Assembly: GCA_018398585.1 (NCBI GenBank)
Contig: JAGTTD010000007.1
Span: 15,120,320 to 15,184,319, forward strand
Origin: Simmondsia chinensis
Taxonomy: Eukaryota > Streptophyta > Magnoliopsida > Caryophyllales > Simmondsiaceae
Length of the DNA stretch: 64,000 bases
Direction of reading: 5' to 3'
The position numbers were made by a program, and so were the translations under genes. Positions 63,116 to 64,000 of this stretch are shown one piece after another. Every line of letters begins with the position of its first letter. The first letter of the stretch is position 1. The notes beneath the pieces were generated by a model. It ran no database searches, had not been told where the DNA came from, and saw nothing but the letters and a program-made list of their open reading frames with translations.

Positions 63116-64000
63116 GATGTGGTCACCGTAAAAATGAAAACAAAACAAACGTGCAAAAGGGACTCATCATGATTAAGGAGTAAGCCTAAATTTGAACAGC
63201 ATTTGACCTCAACCACTCATTGTTTATGGAGAAAAGGTTGTAATATTTTGGTGTATCTGACCTTAGTTATACTGTGAGTTCAGCTTTTGCTTCAATTAAG
63301 AAGACTTAGTTAAATTTTTTGTGAATTTTTTTAATAGATATATCGATAGAAAATTAATAGGATATGGACCTAACTGAAGTGGCAGTAGTTACAGTGATGG
63401 TGTGGGGCCCACAAACACCTTTCCTCATACAATTAAAAGTCAGGAACTGAGGTGGGGACAAACCCAAGAAATTAGTAGTCCACTTACAAGCCCGAGTCAA
63501 TCATGTTTTTAAGCCTGGAACCCTTGACTTATAATAACTCGAATGAGTTTATGTCTGACAAGATTAAGATGGAGCAAACCATATTCAGGTCATTGGACTA
63601 TGACCTATGCGATGAAGGTCAAGCCTTGGCTGTCAAAGCCCTAATCAATGGCGTGAACCTAAGTTCACCTAACTTATCAAGCAGTGATAATAGTGTTAAG
63701 ACCAATACAATCAAGGTCAAGCCTTGGCCGTTAAAGCCTTAATCTAAAGCGTCAATTCTCAACTCATCGAAATTTAGGAACAGATTAAAACAGGAAGTTC
63801 ATACTTGAATCTCGAAAGACTGTATTACTGAACAAGCAAGTACAGCAAGTTGTTCTACGCTAAGCTGAGCTATGCCAAGTTATGGTACTCCTAAAAAAAG
63901 AGCACAAGTGTGCTAGAAAAAACTTAAAGGTTTGTATTGAGTGTGTTTGGACTACAACAACATCCTTTATTCATAGATAAACTAAATAACGAGTACCCCC
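63116..64000 (+). repeat. Dispersed repeat H, second copy
   Basis: Matches 23695-24188 joined to 35111-35500, same direction, without the copia insertion (GATGAAGGTCAAGCCTTGG here, against ATCAAGG [copia] CAAGGGACAAGCC). Two related stretches 98 bp apart (63616 and 63714) repeat GGTCAAGCCTTGGC. The short frame at 63503-63742 falls across these repeats and is not supported as a gene. Runs past the window end. Confidence 0.82.

Noticed and set aside
63503..63742. A 79-codon frame in repeat H
   Set aside because: It spans a 98-bp echo, is broken in the first copy of H by stops and shifts, and has no motif.
1..64000. Integrated plant pararetrovirus
   Set aside because: Every RT seen has gypsy, Athila, copia or LINE context with LTRs, PBS or LINE tails; no movement-protein or coat-protein motif was found.

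Overview
This window is plant nuclear DNA, most likely from an angiosperm and probably a eudicot. It is AT-rich and almost entirely made of decayed, nested retrotransposons: Ty3/gypsy, Athila-type gypsy, Ty1/copia, and L1- and RTE-type LINEs, plus one hAT-like MITE. The primer-binding sites match plant initiator-Met tRNA, or have the TTTTGGC.CCGTTG form typical of Athila. I see no bacterial or organellar genes, rRNA or tRNA genes, or CRISPR. The only likely host coding sequence is one terminal exon at 9857-10342 (+). The setting looks like heterochromatic or intergenic DNA.

Layout. 1-4063: minus-strand gypsy element (family G1), cut by the window edge, apparently inserted in an L1-type LINE relic (4069-6240, +). 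7295-8440: RTE-type LINE relic (+). 8441-11377: low-copy-looking DNA with the host exon. 11378-20010: three copies of a second gypsy family (G2). A is minus and decayed along its length; B is minus and heavily deleted; C is plus, 3'-truncated, with a MITE in its LTR. 20010-23690: a 5' fragment of a minus-strand copia element. 23695-35699: an unclassified dispersed repeat (H, first copy) split by a plus-strand copia element (24189-35105) flanked by CAAGG duplications. That copia element holds a solo Athila-type LTR (30143-31685, duplication TGCAA). 35700-38651: Athila 3' LTR and 3' region. 38652-44402: the most complete element, gypsy G1-E (+). 44403-49542: a solo-LTR candidate, two minisatellites and unassigned sequence. 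49543-52014: two truncated G1 elements facing each other. 52015-57175: a rearranged Athila copy whose LTR is split by G1-D (53041-56679), a derivative lacking RT, RNase H and integrase. 57176-62529: a second Athila copy with RT, protease, gag and 5' LTR. 62530-64000: unidentified reading frames and a second copy of repeat H, which shows the pre-insertion state of the copia target.

No element here looks able to move by itself: every coding region has stops, frameshifts or deletions. The nesting gives a relative order of events. H is older than copia, copia older than the solo Athila LTR in it; an Athila LTR is older than G1-D; a G2 LTR is older than the MITE; and the L1 LINE is probably older than the G1 copy at the left edge.

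The most unusual feature is in the plus-strand copia element. Its LTR appears to have grown about 410 bp at its 3' end, past the point where a related copy in this window ends, so that it now contains the old primer-binding site and a tandem duplication of about 229 bp. All identifications come from reading motifs and comparing copies within the window; no database search was possible.
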